A DNA stretch of 46,407 nt, taken from NCBI GenBank assembly GCA_003671275.1, contig QWPB01000134.1, positions 1-46,407 on the forward strand. Reading direction: 5' to 3'. The notes below the pieces were generated by a model that worked only from the letters and a program-made list of their open reading frames with translations, was not told the DNA's origin and did no database searches. The stretch comes from Planctomycetota bacterium. Lineage in GTDB: Bacteria > Planctomycetota > Planctomycetia > Planctomycetales > Planctomycetaceae. Positions within the stretch are counted from its first letter, which is position 1, and every line of letters begins with the position of its first letter. The translations under genes were made by a program, and so were the position numbers. Positions 1 to 8,075 of this stretch are shown piece after piece.

Positions 1-553
1 GCGGTCCGTTGTCGGAGATGATGCGGGGCTTTTCTCCGGGATGTTTTTCGAGGGCCTTTTGCTGGATGAATTCGACATCTTGTTCGGTCATCGACTCGCG
101 CAGTGCCCAATGCACGATGGTCCGGCAGCAGCCATCGAGCACGCTCGTCAAGTAGTAGAACGTCTCGTCGACATTAATGTAGGAGATGTCGATGTGCCAG
201 TGCTCATGCGGTTGCAATGGCTGGACAAAGCCGGTGCCTTTCTTCGAGGTGGTGATCCATTGACGGTCGAGTCGCCCGGCCGCCTTGAGCACGCGGTACA
301 CGCTGGCCGGGCTGACCGCCACCACGTCGTCGTCCAACATCATGAAGGTCAATCGGCGATAGCCTTCCAGCGGATGCCGGTCGTGGAAGTCGACGATCGC
401 CGCCTTCTCCCAGTCCTCCAGCCAGCGTTCGCGGGGGACGTTTCCGTTGTGCTCGTTGACCTTCTCATAGCGGTCCTTCCACGGGTGATACTTGCTCGGC
501 CCGAGTTCGAGCCAGGCCAGCAGCGTCTTGGCGGGCGTCTCGGCGCGGTCTGT
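1..553 (-). pseudogene. IS3-type transposase (OrfB/integrase core), 5'-truncated and cut by the window edge
   Basis: The minus strand is open for 184 codons from position 553 to the window start. It reads like the second ORF of an IS3-family transposase. There is an HTH-21-like stretch (EGYRRLTFMMLDDD, then SPASVYRVLKAAGR). An RNase-H-fold integrase core follows, with a first catalytic Asp in HWHIDISYI and a second in the SDNGP motif at the very edge. The catalytic Glu would lie outside the window. There is no start codon in frame: a TAG stop (554-556) directly precedes the open stretch and another stop lies just beyond it. The 5' part, or the OrfA frame, is therefore missing or frameshifted. 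The 131-bp repeat at 601-732 sits immediately on its 5' side. Whether the rest of the element is intact cannot be judged here. The family call is good; the exact IS is unknown. Confidence 0.75.
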
Positions 554-600
554 CTAATAGCGGACTTAGTCCACGATCTGATCCCGCACGGCATGGGGAA

Positions 601-732
601 CCGGTTGGCTGGCTTTGCAGCCTACCGATGTACCTTGGCACAAGAGGAATGCCAAGGTAAATTCCTTCAGGAATGACCTCTTTCGGCTCCGCCGCCCCGG
701 TAGCCCAAAGCGGCAACCGGGGCCACCCCGCG
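601..732 (+). repeat. 131-bp interspersed repeat, copy 1
   Basis: This stretch begins CCGGTTGGCTGGCTTTGCAG and ends near GGCCACCCCGCG. It matches the reverse complement of 46169-46299 over its whole length with about 10 mismatches in 131 by hand alignment (~92% identity). It is GC-rich with internal inverted segments (CCTTGGCACAAGAGG...CCAAGG; CCGCCCCGG...CCGGGG), so an RNA or ssDNA fold is plausible. It contains no credible ORF. It lies between the transposase remnant and the Abi gene. Confidence 0.8.
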
Positions 733-796
733 ACGCTGAAGTACCGGGCGGCGGGCGAACTGTCATGAGACGCCACGAGACAGATTGCTACTGAGC

Positions 797-1714
797 CTAT
801 TTCCAATAGGGATGATTATACCAATTGGCTGGCATTCCCATTTTTCCCAGTGCATCGGGTGCGGAAGGCGGGACTCGCAGAAGCTCGTTGACTCTTTTTC
901 GCCACTCTCTTGCGAACGGATCCTGAAGTGGGCACCGCTGCAAAATGCGGTAGATCAGGAGCAACGTCACAAAGACTCGATCACCGCCAAGGATAAACGG
1001 AGACTTCCAGTTTTGGTTGTGTGGTAGTATCGGCGTAATATCCCACTGACGATCCCAAACTCGACAGTGATGAGCGCACACGTTTCTGACGTATGACAGA
1101 TGATGGAGGATCGACGCCAAATCGGATTTCTGCAGGGCATAACGGCTAGAAATCGGTGATTGGCACTGATCCAGCATTCCGTCATACATGCGAGATAACG
1201 AGCCAAAGGACATGATCTCGGTGACGACCCAGCAGGGGAGATTCGGAAATCCCTGATACCGATCGCGAAAGTGAGTCACAAACAGTTCCTTCGACCGATC
1301 AGCTTCCTCCTGAATCTTCAAGGTCCAATCGTCGAAACGAAACGTCTTCCTGAAATTTAAGCGATTGGTGTGACCAAAAGCTCCGTATCGTTCTCCGAAA
1401 ATCAATGCAACATTGGCACGCACATCAATTTCGATGACCTCCAACGCCTCGGTCAGAAAGTCTCGCAACGCCACATCGAACCGATAGGCATCCTGGATCA
1501 TCGGGAACGAAACGCGATCGTATCTGAACGCCGCGTTCTGAAACGCCAGACAGTATCCACTCAATCGATAGTAGTTGACGTGTTTTAGAAATGAGACTGC
1601 GGACTTGCGGTCGGGGACGATCAGTCCGCGTGATTCCAAATGCTCGACTTGCTTTTCAACAGGCAGCCAAGGTTTGGAATATGGCTCTGGAGTTTTCACA
1701 CTGAGCAAATCCAT
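797..1714 (-). CDS. Abi_2 / AbiD-AbiF family protein with HEPN RNase motif
   Basis: This 305-residue protein has the hallmarks of the Abi_2 family (abortive-infection AbiD/AbiF-like, PF07751). Near residue 48 is the N-terminal YYRLSGY motif. At about residues 210-215 it has RNVCAHH, an R-x4-H signature of HEPN ribonuclease domains. Known relatives block phage growth by cleaving RNA, and HEPN proteins of this group are related to the nuclease domains of Cas13. The length matches the family. The ATG start at 1714 fits the usual N terminus, which begins a few residues before the conserved helix. Base composition is visibly more AT-rich than the flanking genes. It stands alone, with no recognisable antitoxin or methylase partner, between a transposase remnant plus repeat and metH. 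A defence role is inferred from family and context only. Confidence 0.85.
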   Translation of the reverse strand: MDLLSVKTPEPYSKPWLPVEKQVEHLESRGLIVPDRKSAVSFLKHVNYYRLSGYCLAFQNAAFRYDRVSFPMIQDAYRFDVALRDFLTEALEVIEIDVRANVALIFGERYGAFGHTNRLNFRKTFRFDDWTLKIQEEADRSKELFVTHFRDRYQGFPNLPCWVVTEIMSFGSLSRMYDGMLDQCQSPISSRYALQKSDLASILHHLSYVRNVCAHHCRVWDRQWDITPILPHNQNWKSPFILGGDRVFVTLLLIYRILQRCPLQDPFAREWRKRVNELLRVPPSAPDALGKMGMPANWYNHPYWK

Positions 1715-1902
1715 GGTGCGTAAAAAAACTCGCCATGATGCACGTCATCTTGAGGGGACTTGACCGTTCAAGAGAGAGGTGCGGCGAGCGTGTTGCATTC
1801 AGTATCGGCCAAAGTCTCGGTTGAGTCAAGCCCAATCAGTGCTGGAATCCATCGAAACCTTGATGTGCCTCAACCAGTGTCGACTAGGTGCGCGAACCGG
1901 AC
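1715..1902. other. Intergenic between the Abi gene and the metH 3' end
   Basis: There are 188 bases with no gene. The stretch must hold the promoter of the minus-strand Abi gene and any terminator of metH. A poly-A run lies near 1724 just upstream of the Abi ATG. No clear terminator hairpin was found. Confidence 0.4.
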
Positions 1903-4900
1903 TCAATACCCCAGGTTTGGCATCAGCCAGCGTTCGACTTCCGCCACGGTCTGACCGCTGCGGGCCGCGTAGCTTTCGACCTGGTCCTTCGTGATCCGGT
2001 CGACGCTGAAGTACCTGGCAGCGGGGTGCGCGAACAGCAGGCCGCTGACGCTGGCGGCGGGGTACATGGCGTAGCTTTCGGTCAGGGTGATGCCGGTCTG
2101 GTTCTCGGCGTCGAGCAGGTCGAACAGTTGGCGTTTGCGCGTGTGGTCGGGGCAGGCGGGGTAGCCGTAGGCCGGGCGGATGCCGCGGTACTTTTCCTCG
2201 ATCATGTCGGCACTCGTCAGCCATTCGGTCTGCCCGAAGCCCCAGGCTTTGCGGGCCTCGGCGTGGATGTACTCGGCGAACGCCTCAGCCAAGCGATCGG
2301 CGAGGGCTTTCGTCAGGATCGAGTTGTACTCATCGTGGTCAGCTTCGAAGACCTTAACCAGTTCATCACACCCGTGACCGGCTGTGACAGCGAAAGCTCC
2401 GATCGAGTCGACGCGACCGCTGTCCTGCGGAGCGATGTAGTCGGCGAGGGAGCGGAAGTCTTTTTGACCGGGGCGTTCCCATTGCTGGCGGAGCATGGGG
2501 ACGGTGAGTGGTGAGTGGTGAGTGGTGAGTGAAAGAGTCTTCTCTAAGTCGAGAGCGTCAGCACCAGAAGTAATCGCTGGGGTGTCGATGATGCGGTAGC
2601 GGACGCCGATTTTTTCGCTGGCGATTTGTTCCAGAATGCCCGCTTCGACCAGTTGAGCGAACGTCTTTTTGACGGTCGAGGGGAAGACCTTTTTGGCCTT
2701 CAGTGGCTCAGCGATACGTTCTTCACTGAAGGGGCCGGTCTGGACCTCGATAGCGTTGAGTACAAGCAGGGGATCACGCGTCAGGCCTTGCCGGATCGTG
2801 GCGAGGTAGGCGCGGAACCGAGCTGCCAGTGTGACCGTGGGGGGGGCTTTCACCTTCGTGGGAACCGGACGCGGAGCTGCCGCCAGCTCCGTGGGAACAA
2901 CTTGGTAACTCTTTTCCAGATGACCGTGGGGCCCCATCTGGCCAGGATCCTCGTTCAGCAACCCCGCGTCGACGAGTTGGCCGAGGACCTTGGAGACGGT
3001 GGATGCCGTAATGGCTCGCGAGGCGACCAGTTCAGTGATCACCGCCCGCGTGAACGGGCGACCGGTCTGGGCCTCGACGGCGTTGAGAATCAGCGAGGGC
3101 TCGCGGGTCAGGCCCAACTTAATCGTTGCCAGATAGGTTCGAAAACGCGGTGCCAGACGCGACGGATCGTGAGACAAGGCCGCGACCGAATCGCGGCGAT
3201 TGCGTCGCTTTTTCGGCGAACGCGAAGCATTCGAATTCTGGCTCTCCTCTCTCGGCTCTCCTCTCTCGGCTGTAATCAGAATGTCATCGCCGACCGAGTT
3301 CGCGGGCCAAAAACCGTACACGCCCTTGGCCGTAAACAGCTTCTCGGCCACGATCCGGTCGAGCAGCTGGTTGGCGTCATCGAACAGCTTCTTGGCCTCT
3401 TCTCCGACGACGGGGTCGGCGAAGATGGCCGGGTATTTCCCCTTGAGTTCCCACGTCTGGAAGAACGGGGACCAGTCGATGTACTGCCGCAGCACGCTGA
3501 GATCGGCCTCGATGGTCTTTGTGCCGAAGAACGCGGGCTGCGGGATGTCGACGGTGGCCCAATCGGTCTGGTGATGCCGCGTGAGGGCGACCTCGTACGA
3601 GACAAGGGACTGTTCTGAGCGGCGGGCAAAGCTGGCCCGATCGCGGTCTTGGTCGGCGCGGATTTCGGTGATGAAAGCATCCTTGGAATCGGGATCAAGC
3701 AGCTTCTCGACGGCCGGGACCGACAGCGAAGCATCGACCACATGCACGACCGGCTGGCCGTACTCGGGGGCGATCTTGACAGCTGTGTGTTTGGAGGAAG
3801 TGGTGGCCCCGCCGATGAGCAGCGGGATCGTGAACCCGCGGCGCTGCATCTCGCGCGCGACAGTCTGCATCTCTTCGAGTGAGGGCGTGATCAGCCCCGA
3901 CAGCCCGATGATGTCGACCCCTTCGGCGATGGCTGTCTCCAGAATCTTGTCGCAGGAGACCATCACCCCCAGGTCGATGACGTCAAAGCTGTTGCAGCGG
4001 AGGACGACGCCGACGATGTTCTTGCCGATATCGTGGACATCGCCTTTGACGGTGGCGAGGAGGATTTTGCCTCGGGAGGAGGGTTGAGAGTTTAGGGTTG
4101 AGGGTTGAGCGTCAGCAGCGGCCTGTGATTCGGCGGCTCTTTCGTTCAACGATAAACCCTCAACCCTCAACGCTTCCGCAGCTTCCTTCTCCGCCTCCAT
4201 AAACGGCTCAAGGTACGCCACCGCCTTCTTCATCACGCGGGCGGACTTGACCACTTGCGGCAGGAACATTTTCCCCTGCCCGAACAGGTCGCCGACGACG
4301 CTCATGCCGGCCATCAGGGGGCCCTGGATGACGTTCAGCGGGCGACCGTACTTCTGGCGGGCTTCCTCAGTGTCCTGATCAATGTGGTCGGCGATTCCCT
4401 TCAGCAGGGCGTGCTTGAGACGCTCCTCAACGGTGTCCTTCCGCCAGGCTTCAATCTGCTCGGCGGTCTCGGTCTTTCCGCTCGCGCGTGACTTGATGAC
4501 CTCGGCAAAGGCGATCAGCTTCTCGGTGGCATCGGGGTGCCGGTTGAGCAGTACATCCTCGATGTAGCCGAGCAATTCCTTATCGATCTCGTCGTAGACT
4601 TCGAGCTGGGTCGAATTGACGATCCCCATGTCGAGGCCGGCCTGGATCGCGTGATACAGGAAGGCTGCGTTCATCGCTTCGCGGACGACTTCGTTGCCGC
4701 GGAACGAGAACGAGACGTTGCTGACCCCGCCCGAGGTCAACGCGCCGGGGCACTCGATCTTGATCCGGCGAACCGCTTCGAAGAACTCGACGGCGTAATT
4801 CGCATGCTCTTCCATTCCGGTGCCGACGGTCAGGATGTTGGCGTCGAAGATAATGTCCGACGGAGCGAAGCCGACCTTCTGCGTGAGCAGGTCGTAGGCC

Positions 4901-6501
4901 CGCTTGCAGATGGCAACTTTGTGGTCAGCGGTGACAGCCTGGCCTGATTCGTCGAAGGCCATGCAGACGACGCCTGCTCCCAGGCTGCGCACGATGCGGG
5001 CCTGTTCCAGGAATTTGGCCTCGCCTTCTTTGAGCGAGATCGAGTTGACCACGCCCTTGCCCGCGAGGCACTTGAGCCCCGCTTCGATGACGCTGAACTT
5101 GGAGCTGTCGACCATGACCGGGACTTTGTTGACGTCCGGGTCGTCGGAGAGCAGGTGCAGGAAGTGGACCATCTCCTGCTCGCTGTCGAGCAGGCCCTCG
5201 TCCATGTTGACGTCGATCATGTTGGCCCCACCCTCGATCTGCTCGCGGGCGATTTTGAGGGCCTCGTCGTAGTTCTTCTCCTTAATCAGCCTCGCAAACT
5301 TGCGCGAACCGGTCACGTTGGTCCGCTCGCCGATCATGAGGAACGGCCGCTGCGCGGGTTGTGAGCCGGAAGCGTCAGCGCCCGGAGCGGCCTCGTTGAG
5401 AGTTGAGGGTTGAGAGTTGAGGGCCGGAGGGCTCAACTCAAACACATCCGTGCCACTGAAAACAGCCCCTCTACCCTTGGCACTTGTTCCCTTGTCCCTT
5501 GTCCCTTTCCTCGGCCCTAGGTCTTTGACCGCTTCCGCCGCACTCCGAATGTACGTGGGGTTCGTCCCGCAGCACCCGCCGACGATGTTGAGCCAGCCAT
5601 TCGCGGCCCACTCGCGCACGGTGGCGGTGAACTCAACCGGGTTCGAGTCGAAGCCGCCCATCCCGTCGGGCATCCCGGCGTTGGGGTAGCAGCAGATGTT
5701 CGTTCCGGCCAGGACGCGCTTGGCCAGGATCTCGACGTACTCGCGCATCTGCTTGGGGCCGATGCCGCAGTTCATCCCGATGCTGAACGCCGGGAAGTGC
5801 TCCACAGCAGCCAGGAACGCTTCGAGCGTCTGACCGGTCAGCGTGCGACCGCCCTGGAAGATCGTGGCGGAGATCATGACCGGAACGCGCCGCGCTCCCT
5901 CGTCGAAGACCTGCTGAATGGCCGACAGGCAGGCCTTCATGTTGAGCGTGTCAAAGCTCGTCTCGGGGAGCAGCAGATCGACGCCCCCTTCGATCAGACC
6001 GCGAACCTGCTCCGCGTAGCTGGACTGCATCTGGTCAAACGTCGTCGGACGGTAGCCAGGCTTGTCGGCATTGAACGACAGCTGGACCTTCGTGGGCCCG
6101 ATGCTGCCCGCCACGAACCGCGGCTTGTCGGGGGTCTTGCGCGTGTACTCATCCGCCCAGCGGCGGGCGATTCCCGCAGCTGCGATGTTGATCTCGCGCG
6201 TCAGGTCGGCCAGCTCGAACTCGGCCATCGAGAGCGGGTTGGCGTTGAAGCTGTTAGTTTCGACAATGTCGGCCCCGGCTTCGAGATACTCCTGATGCAC
6301 GCTGCCAATCAGATCGGGTTGGGTCAGACAGAGCACATCGGTCGAGTTCTTGAGATCGATCGCGTGAGCGGTAAACCGCGATCCGCGATAGTCCGGCTCC
6401 TGCAGCCCCTTGGAAAACAACAAGGCCCCCATCGACCCATCCAGAATCAGGATGCGCCGGGAGAGGAGGTCGGTCAGTTGGTCGAAAATCAAATTCGGCA
6501 C
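1903..6501 (-). CDS. metH: Cobalamin-dependent methionine synthase with a large insertion
   Basis: MetH transfers the methyl group of 5-methyl-THF to homocysteine through cobalamin. All four modules are visible. The homocysteine domain has zinc ligands in MNCGIGP and GGCCGTNP. The pterin domain has [11 protein letters not shown]. The B12 cap and binding domain has DVHDIGKN (about nt 4017-4043). The C-terminal AdoMet reactivation domain has [13 protein letters not shown] and ends [11 protein letters not shown]. The protein is about 1532 residues against about 1227 in E. coli. The excess lies mainly between SVGDDI and LRQQWERPG, splitting the reactivation domain with two winged-helix-like repeats (nt about 3159-2930 and 2828-2595). 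Five 7-bp tandem-repeat blocks fall in linkers. The start is uncertain: GTG at 6501 sits next to the first homologous residues, while a GTG at 6630 would add 43 residues unlike any MetH. It is divergent from ispG. Confidence 0.95.
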   Translation of the reverse strand: MPNLIFDQLTDLLSRRILILDGSMGALLFSKGLQEPDYRGSRFTAHAIDLKNSTDVLCLTQPDLIGSVHQEYLEAGADIVETNSFNANPLSMAEFELADLTREINIAAAGIARRWADEYTRKTPDKPRFVAGSIGPTKVQLSFNADKPGYRPTTFDQMQSSYAEQVRGLIEGGVDLLLPETSFDTLNMKACLSAIQQVFDEGARRVPVMISATIFQGGRTLTGQTLEAFLAAVEHFPAFSIGMNCGIGPKQMREYVEILAKRVLAGTNICCYPNAGMPDGMGGFDSNPVEFTATVREWAANGWLNIVGGCCGTNPTYIRSAAEAVKDLGPRKGTRDKGTSAKGRGAVFSGTDVFELSPPALNSQPSTLNEAAPGADASGSQPAQRPFLMIGERTNVTGSRKFARLIKEKNYDEALKIAREQIEGGANMIDVNMDEGLLDSEQEMVHFLHLLSDDPDVNKVPVMVDSSKFSVIEAGLKCLAGKGVVNSISLKEGEAKFLEQARIVRSLGAGVVCMAFDESGQAVTADHKVAICKRAYDLLTQKVGFAPSDIIFDANILTVGTGMEEHANYAVEFFEAVRRIKIECPGALTSGGVSNVSFSFRGNEVVREAMNAAFLYHAIQAGLDMGIVNSTQLEVYDEIDKELLGYIEDVLLNRHPDATEKLIAFAEVIKSRASGKTETAEQIEAWRKDTVEERLKHALLKGIADHIDQDTEEARQKYGRPLNVIQGPLMAGMSVVGDLFGQGKMFLPQVVKSARVMKKAVAYLEPFMEAEKEAAEALRVEGLSLNERAAESQAAADAQPSTLNSQPSSRGKILLATVKGDVHDIGKNIVGVVLRCNSFDVIDLGVMVSCDKILETAIAEGVDIIGLSGLITPSLEEMQTVAREMQRRGFTIPLLIGGATTSSKHTAVKIAPEYGQPVVHVVDASLSVPAVEKLLDPDSKDAFITEIRADQDRDRASFARRSEQSLVSYEVALTRHHQTDWATVDIPQPAFFGTKTIEADLSVLRQYIDWSPFFQTWELKGKYPAIFADPVVGEEAKKLFDDANQLLDRIVAEKLFTAKGVYGFWPANSVGDDILITAERGEPREESQNSNASRSPKKRRNRRDSVAALSHDPSRLAPRFRTYLATIKLGLTREPSLILNAVEAQTGRPFTRAVITELVASRAITASTVSKVLGQLVDAGLLNEDPGQMGPHGHLEKSYQVVPTELAAAPRPVPTKVKAPPTVTLAARFRAYLATIRQGLTRDPLLVLNAIEVQTGPFSEERIAEPLKAKKVFPSTVKKTFAQLVEAGILEQIASEKIGVRYRIIDTPAITSGADALDLEKTLSLTTHHSPLTVPMLRQQWERPGQKDFRSLADYIAPQDSGRVDSIGAFAVTAGHGCDELVKVFEADHDEYNSILTKALADRLAEAFAEYIHAEARKAWGFGQTEWLTSADMIEEKYRGIRPAYGYPACPDHTRKRQLFDLLDAENQTGITLTESYAMYPAASVSGLLFAHPAARYFSVDRITKDQVESYAARSGQTVAEVERWLMPNLGY
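2503..2530 (-). repeat. Heptamer repeat (GGTGAGT x4) inside metH
   Basis: Four perfect 7-bp units lie in tandem. On the coding strand they give a Thr/His/Ser/Pro/Leu stretch just before the reactivation domain resumes. The block marks the C-terminal edge of the large MetH insertion. The frame stays open. Confidence 0.85.
3240..3267 (-). repeat. Repeat (GGCTCTCCTCTCTC x2, built of 7-mers) inside metH
   Basis: Two perfect 14-bp units, themselves made of related 7-mers, encode an Arg/Glu-rich stretch right after the SVGDDI motif. The block marks the N-terminal edge of the large insertion. The frame stays open. Confidence 0.8.
4081..4169 (-). repeat. Inverted heptamer repeats (GGGTTGA units) in the metH cap/B12 linker
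   Basis: Four 7-mers (GGGTTGA, GAGTTTA, GGGTTGA, GGGTTGA) occupy 4081-4108. Two inverted units (ACCCTCA x2) occupy 4156-4169. The pair could fold into a stem. It encodes a Ser/Pro/Leu/Asn-rich linker between the MetH cap helices and the DVHDIGKN cobalamin motif. Confidence 0.8.
5395..5422 (-). repeat. Heptamer repeat (GTTGAGA/GTTGAGG x4) inside metH
   Basis: Four alternating 7-mers encode a Leu-Asn-Ser-Gln-Pro-Ser-Thr-Leu type linker. It lies between the homocysteine and pterin domains of MetH. The neighbouring GCGTCAGCGCCCGGAG stretch also looks repeat-like. Confidence 0.8.
5474..5510 (-). repeat. Heptamer-like repeat (CTTGTCC units) inside metH
   Basis: Imperfect CTTGTTCC, CTTGTCC, CTTGTCC, CTTTCC units encode a Lys/Gly/Arg-rich linker between the first two MetH domains. 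It is about 50 bp from the GTTGAG block. Confidence 0.7.
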
Positions 6502-6854
6502 AGGCGATAGCTCACGATCACAGTCGACGAAACGCAGTTCGTACCGGGGGTGGGCACGGGCAGTCTTCGATCCCACGGGGTAGACATCACCATCCAGTGA
6601 TGATGATATCAATCCGTACGAATGAGACACCTTTTCAGGACAAAGGATCGTATTTTTCCGGAGTCAGAATTGCACGACCCAACCCGTTGAAAACATCGAT
6701 GCGAGGTGGTTTTGTGGCAAATAGGCCCTCGATGGGAGCGGAAAAACCACATCCATCTGTCCCGGCCAATGCACTCGCCGTCGAATCGGGTTCCGCTATG
6801 ATGCCAGTGGTTCGAATGAGTGTTCGAATCTTCGAAGCTGCAGGGAGTCTGAAC
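6502..6854. promoter_or_regulatory. Divergent metH/ispG intergenic region
   Basis: These 353 bases separate the preferred metH and ispG starts and must hold both promoters. Both genes stay open into the region, but the extra residues do not resemble either family. A small inverted repeat (ATCAC...GTGAT, about 6588-6603) is present. I could not match a cobalamin or SAM riboswitch consensus. Confidence 0.4.
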
Positions 6855-8006
6855 GTGGAATCACGAGCGTTGCCTCGCAATCCGACACGGGCTGTTGCGA
6901 TTGGTTCGATCACTATTGGCTGCGGCCATTCGATCGCGGTGCAGTCGATGACAGCCACGCATACGCAGGACATCGCCGCGACGGTCGGGCAGATACGCGA
7001 TCTGGTCGCAGCGGGAGCGGATGTGATCCGCGTGGCGGTCGACAGTCGCAAGGACGCCGACGCCCTGGCCGAGATCTCGAAGGAGGTCGAGGCCAACCTG
7101 GCCGTGGACCTGCAAGAGAACTACCGCATGGCCGAGGTCGTCGCGCCGTATGTCGCCAAGATTCGCTACAACCCCGGCCATCTGTATCACCACGAACGCG
7201 AGAAGCCGTGGCAGGACAAGGTCCGCTACCTCGCCGATATCGCGGGGCAACACGACTGTGCCATGCGAGTCGGTGTGAACTGCGGGTCGGTCGATCCGGA
7301 CAAGAAGGAAAAGTACGACGAACACGACTCGATCTCGCCGATGCTGGAGAGCGCCTTTGACCACTGTGCGTTCCTCGACTCGCTGGGATTCACGCGGTAC
7401 GCCGTGTCCCTGAAAGATTCCGATCCGAAGAACGTGATCGAGGTCAACAAACGGTTTGCCGCACAGCGCCCCGATGTGCCACTGCATCTGGGCGTGACTG
7501 AAGCGGGCATGCCGCCCGACGGGATCATCAAGACCCGCATCGCCTTCGAGCAACTCATCAGTCGCGGAATCGGCGACACGATCCGTGTCTCGCTCACGGT
7601 CCCGAACTCCCGCAAGTCGGAAGAGATCGCCGCCGGGCACAAGATCCTCGCAGACATCGCCGCCGGACGGGTCCGCAGCGTGGTGGATTACGGGCTGCAA
7701 CAACTCAACATTATCAGTTGTCCGAGCTGTTCGCGGGTCGAGAACGAAGCGTTCATCGATCTGGCCGCTTCGGTCAAAGAGATGACAGCCTATGCCAAAG
7801 ATCACAAGATCACGATCGCCGTGATGGGCTGCCGCGTGAACGGTCCGGGCGAGACGGACGACGCGGACCTGGGATTGTGGTGCGGGCCGAATTTCGTGAA
7901 CCTGAAGAAGGGACCGGTCGAGCTGGGGGCCTTTCCGTACGATGGAATCCTGCCAAAGCTGAAGGCGGAACTGGATGCGATCATCGCGATTAAAACGGTG
8001 AAGTAA
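6855..8006 (+). CDS. ispG: 4-hydroxy-3-methylbut-2-enyl diphosphate synthase (flavodoxin/ferredoxin)
   Basis: IspG (GcpE) catalyses the penultimate step of the MEP isoprenoid pathway, converting MEcPP to HMBPP with a [4Fe-4S] cluster. The protein is about 383 residues, the usual bacterial two-domain length. Cluster ligands are visible as SCPSCS (Cys289 and Cys292) and GCRVNGPGE (Cys326), with the conserved Glu following. The TIM-barrel start has [11 protein letters not shown] chose the GTG at 6855. It has a GGGAG Shine-Dalgarno 7 bases upstream and gives the family's N terminus. The open frame runs back to 6597, but that extension shows no similarity. The gene is divergent from metH and convergent with the PSCyt1 gene. 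Confidence 0.95.
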   Translation: MESRALPRNPTRAVAIGSITIGCGHSIAVQSMTATHTQDIAATVGQIRDLVAAGADVIRVAVDSRKDADALAEISKEVEANLAVDLQENYRMAEVVAPYVAKIRYNPGHLYHHEREKPWQDKVRYLADIAGQHDCAMRVGVNCGSVDPDKKEKYDEHDSISPMLESAFDHCAFLDSLGFTRYAVSLKDSDPKNVIEVNKRFAAQRPDVPLHLGVTEAGMPPDGIIKTRIAFEQLISRGIGDTIRVSLTVPNSRKSEEIAAGHKILADIAAGRVRSVVDYGLQQLNIISCPSCSRVENEAFIDLAASVKEMTAYAKDHKITIAVMGCRVNGPGETDDADLGLWCGPNFVNLKKGPVELGAFPYDGILPKLKAELDAIIAIKTVK

Positions 8007-8030
8007 GGCTCGCGAAGGAGTCGGTGCTGC

Positions 8031-8062
8031 TCGCGATCCCTCCTCTTCGCGATCCCTCCTCT
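8031..8062. repeat. 16-bp perfect tandem duplication between convergent genes
   Basis: TCGCGATCCCTCCTCT occurs twice head to tail in the 69-bp gap between ispG and the PSCyt1 gene. An inverted relative (CGCGAAGGAG, about 8011-8020) lies just upstream, so a two-way terminator stem is possible. Confidence 0.6.
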
Positions 8063-8075
8063 GCCGCCGGGTCGA

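Noticed and set aside
41-676. 211-codon plus-strand frame
   Set aside because: It lies antisense to the transposase, whose minus-strand frame has clear integrase motifs.
6502-6630. Cobalamin or SAM riboswitch before metH
   Set aside because: No recognisable consensus; the stretch shows only a small inverted repeat.
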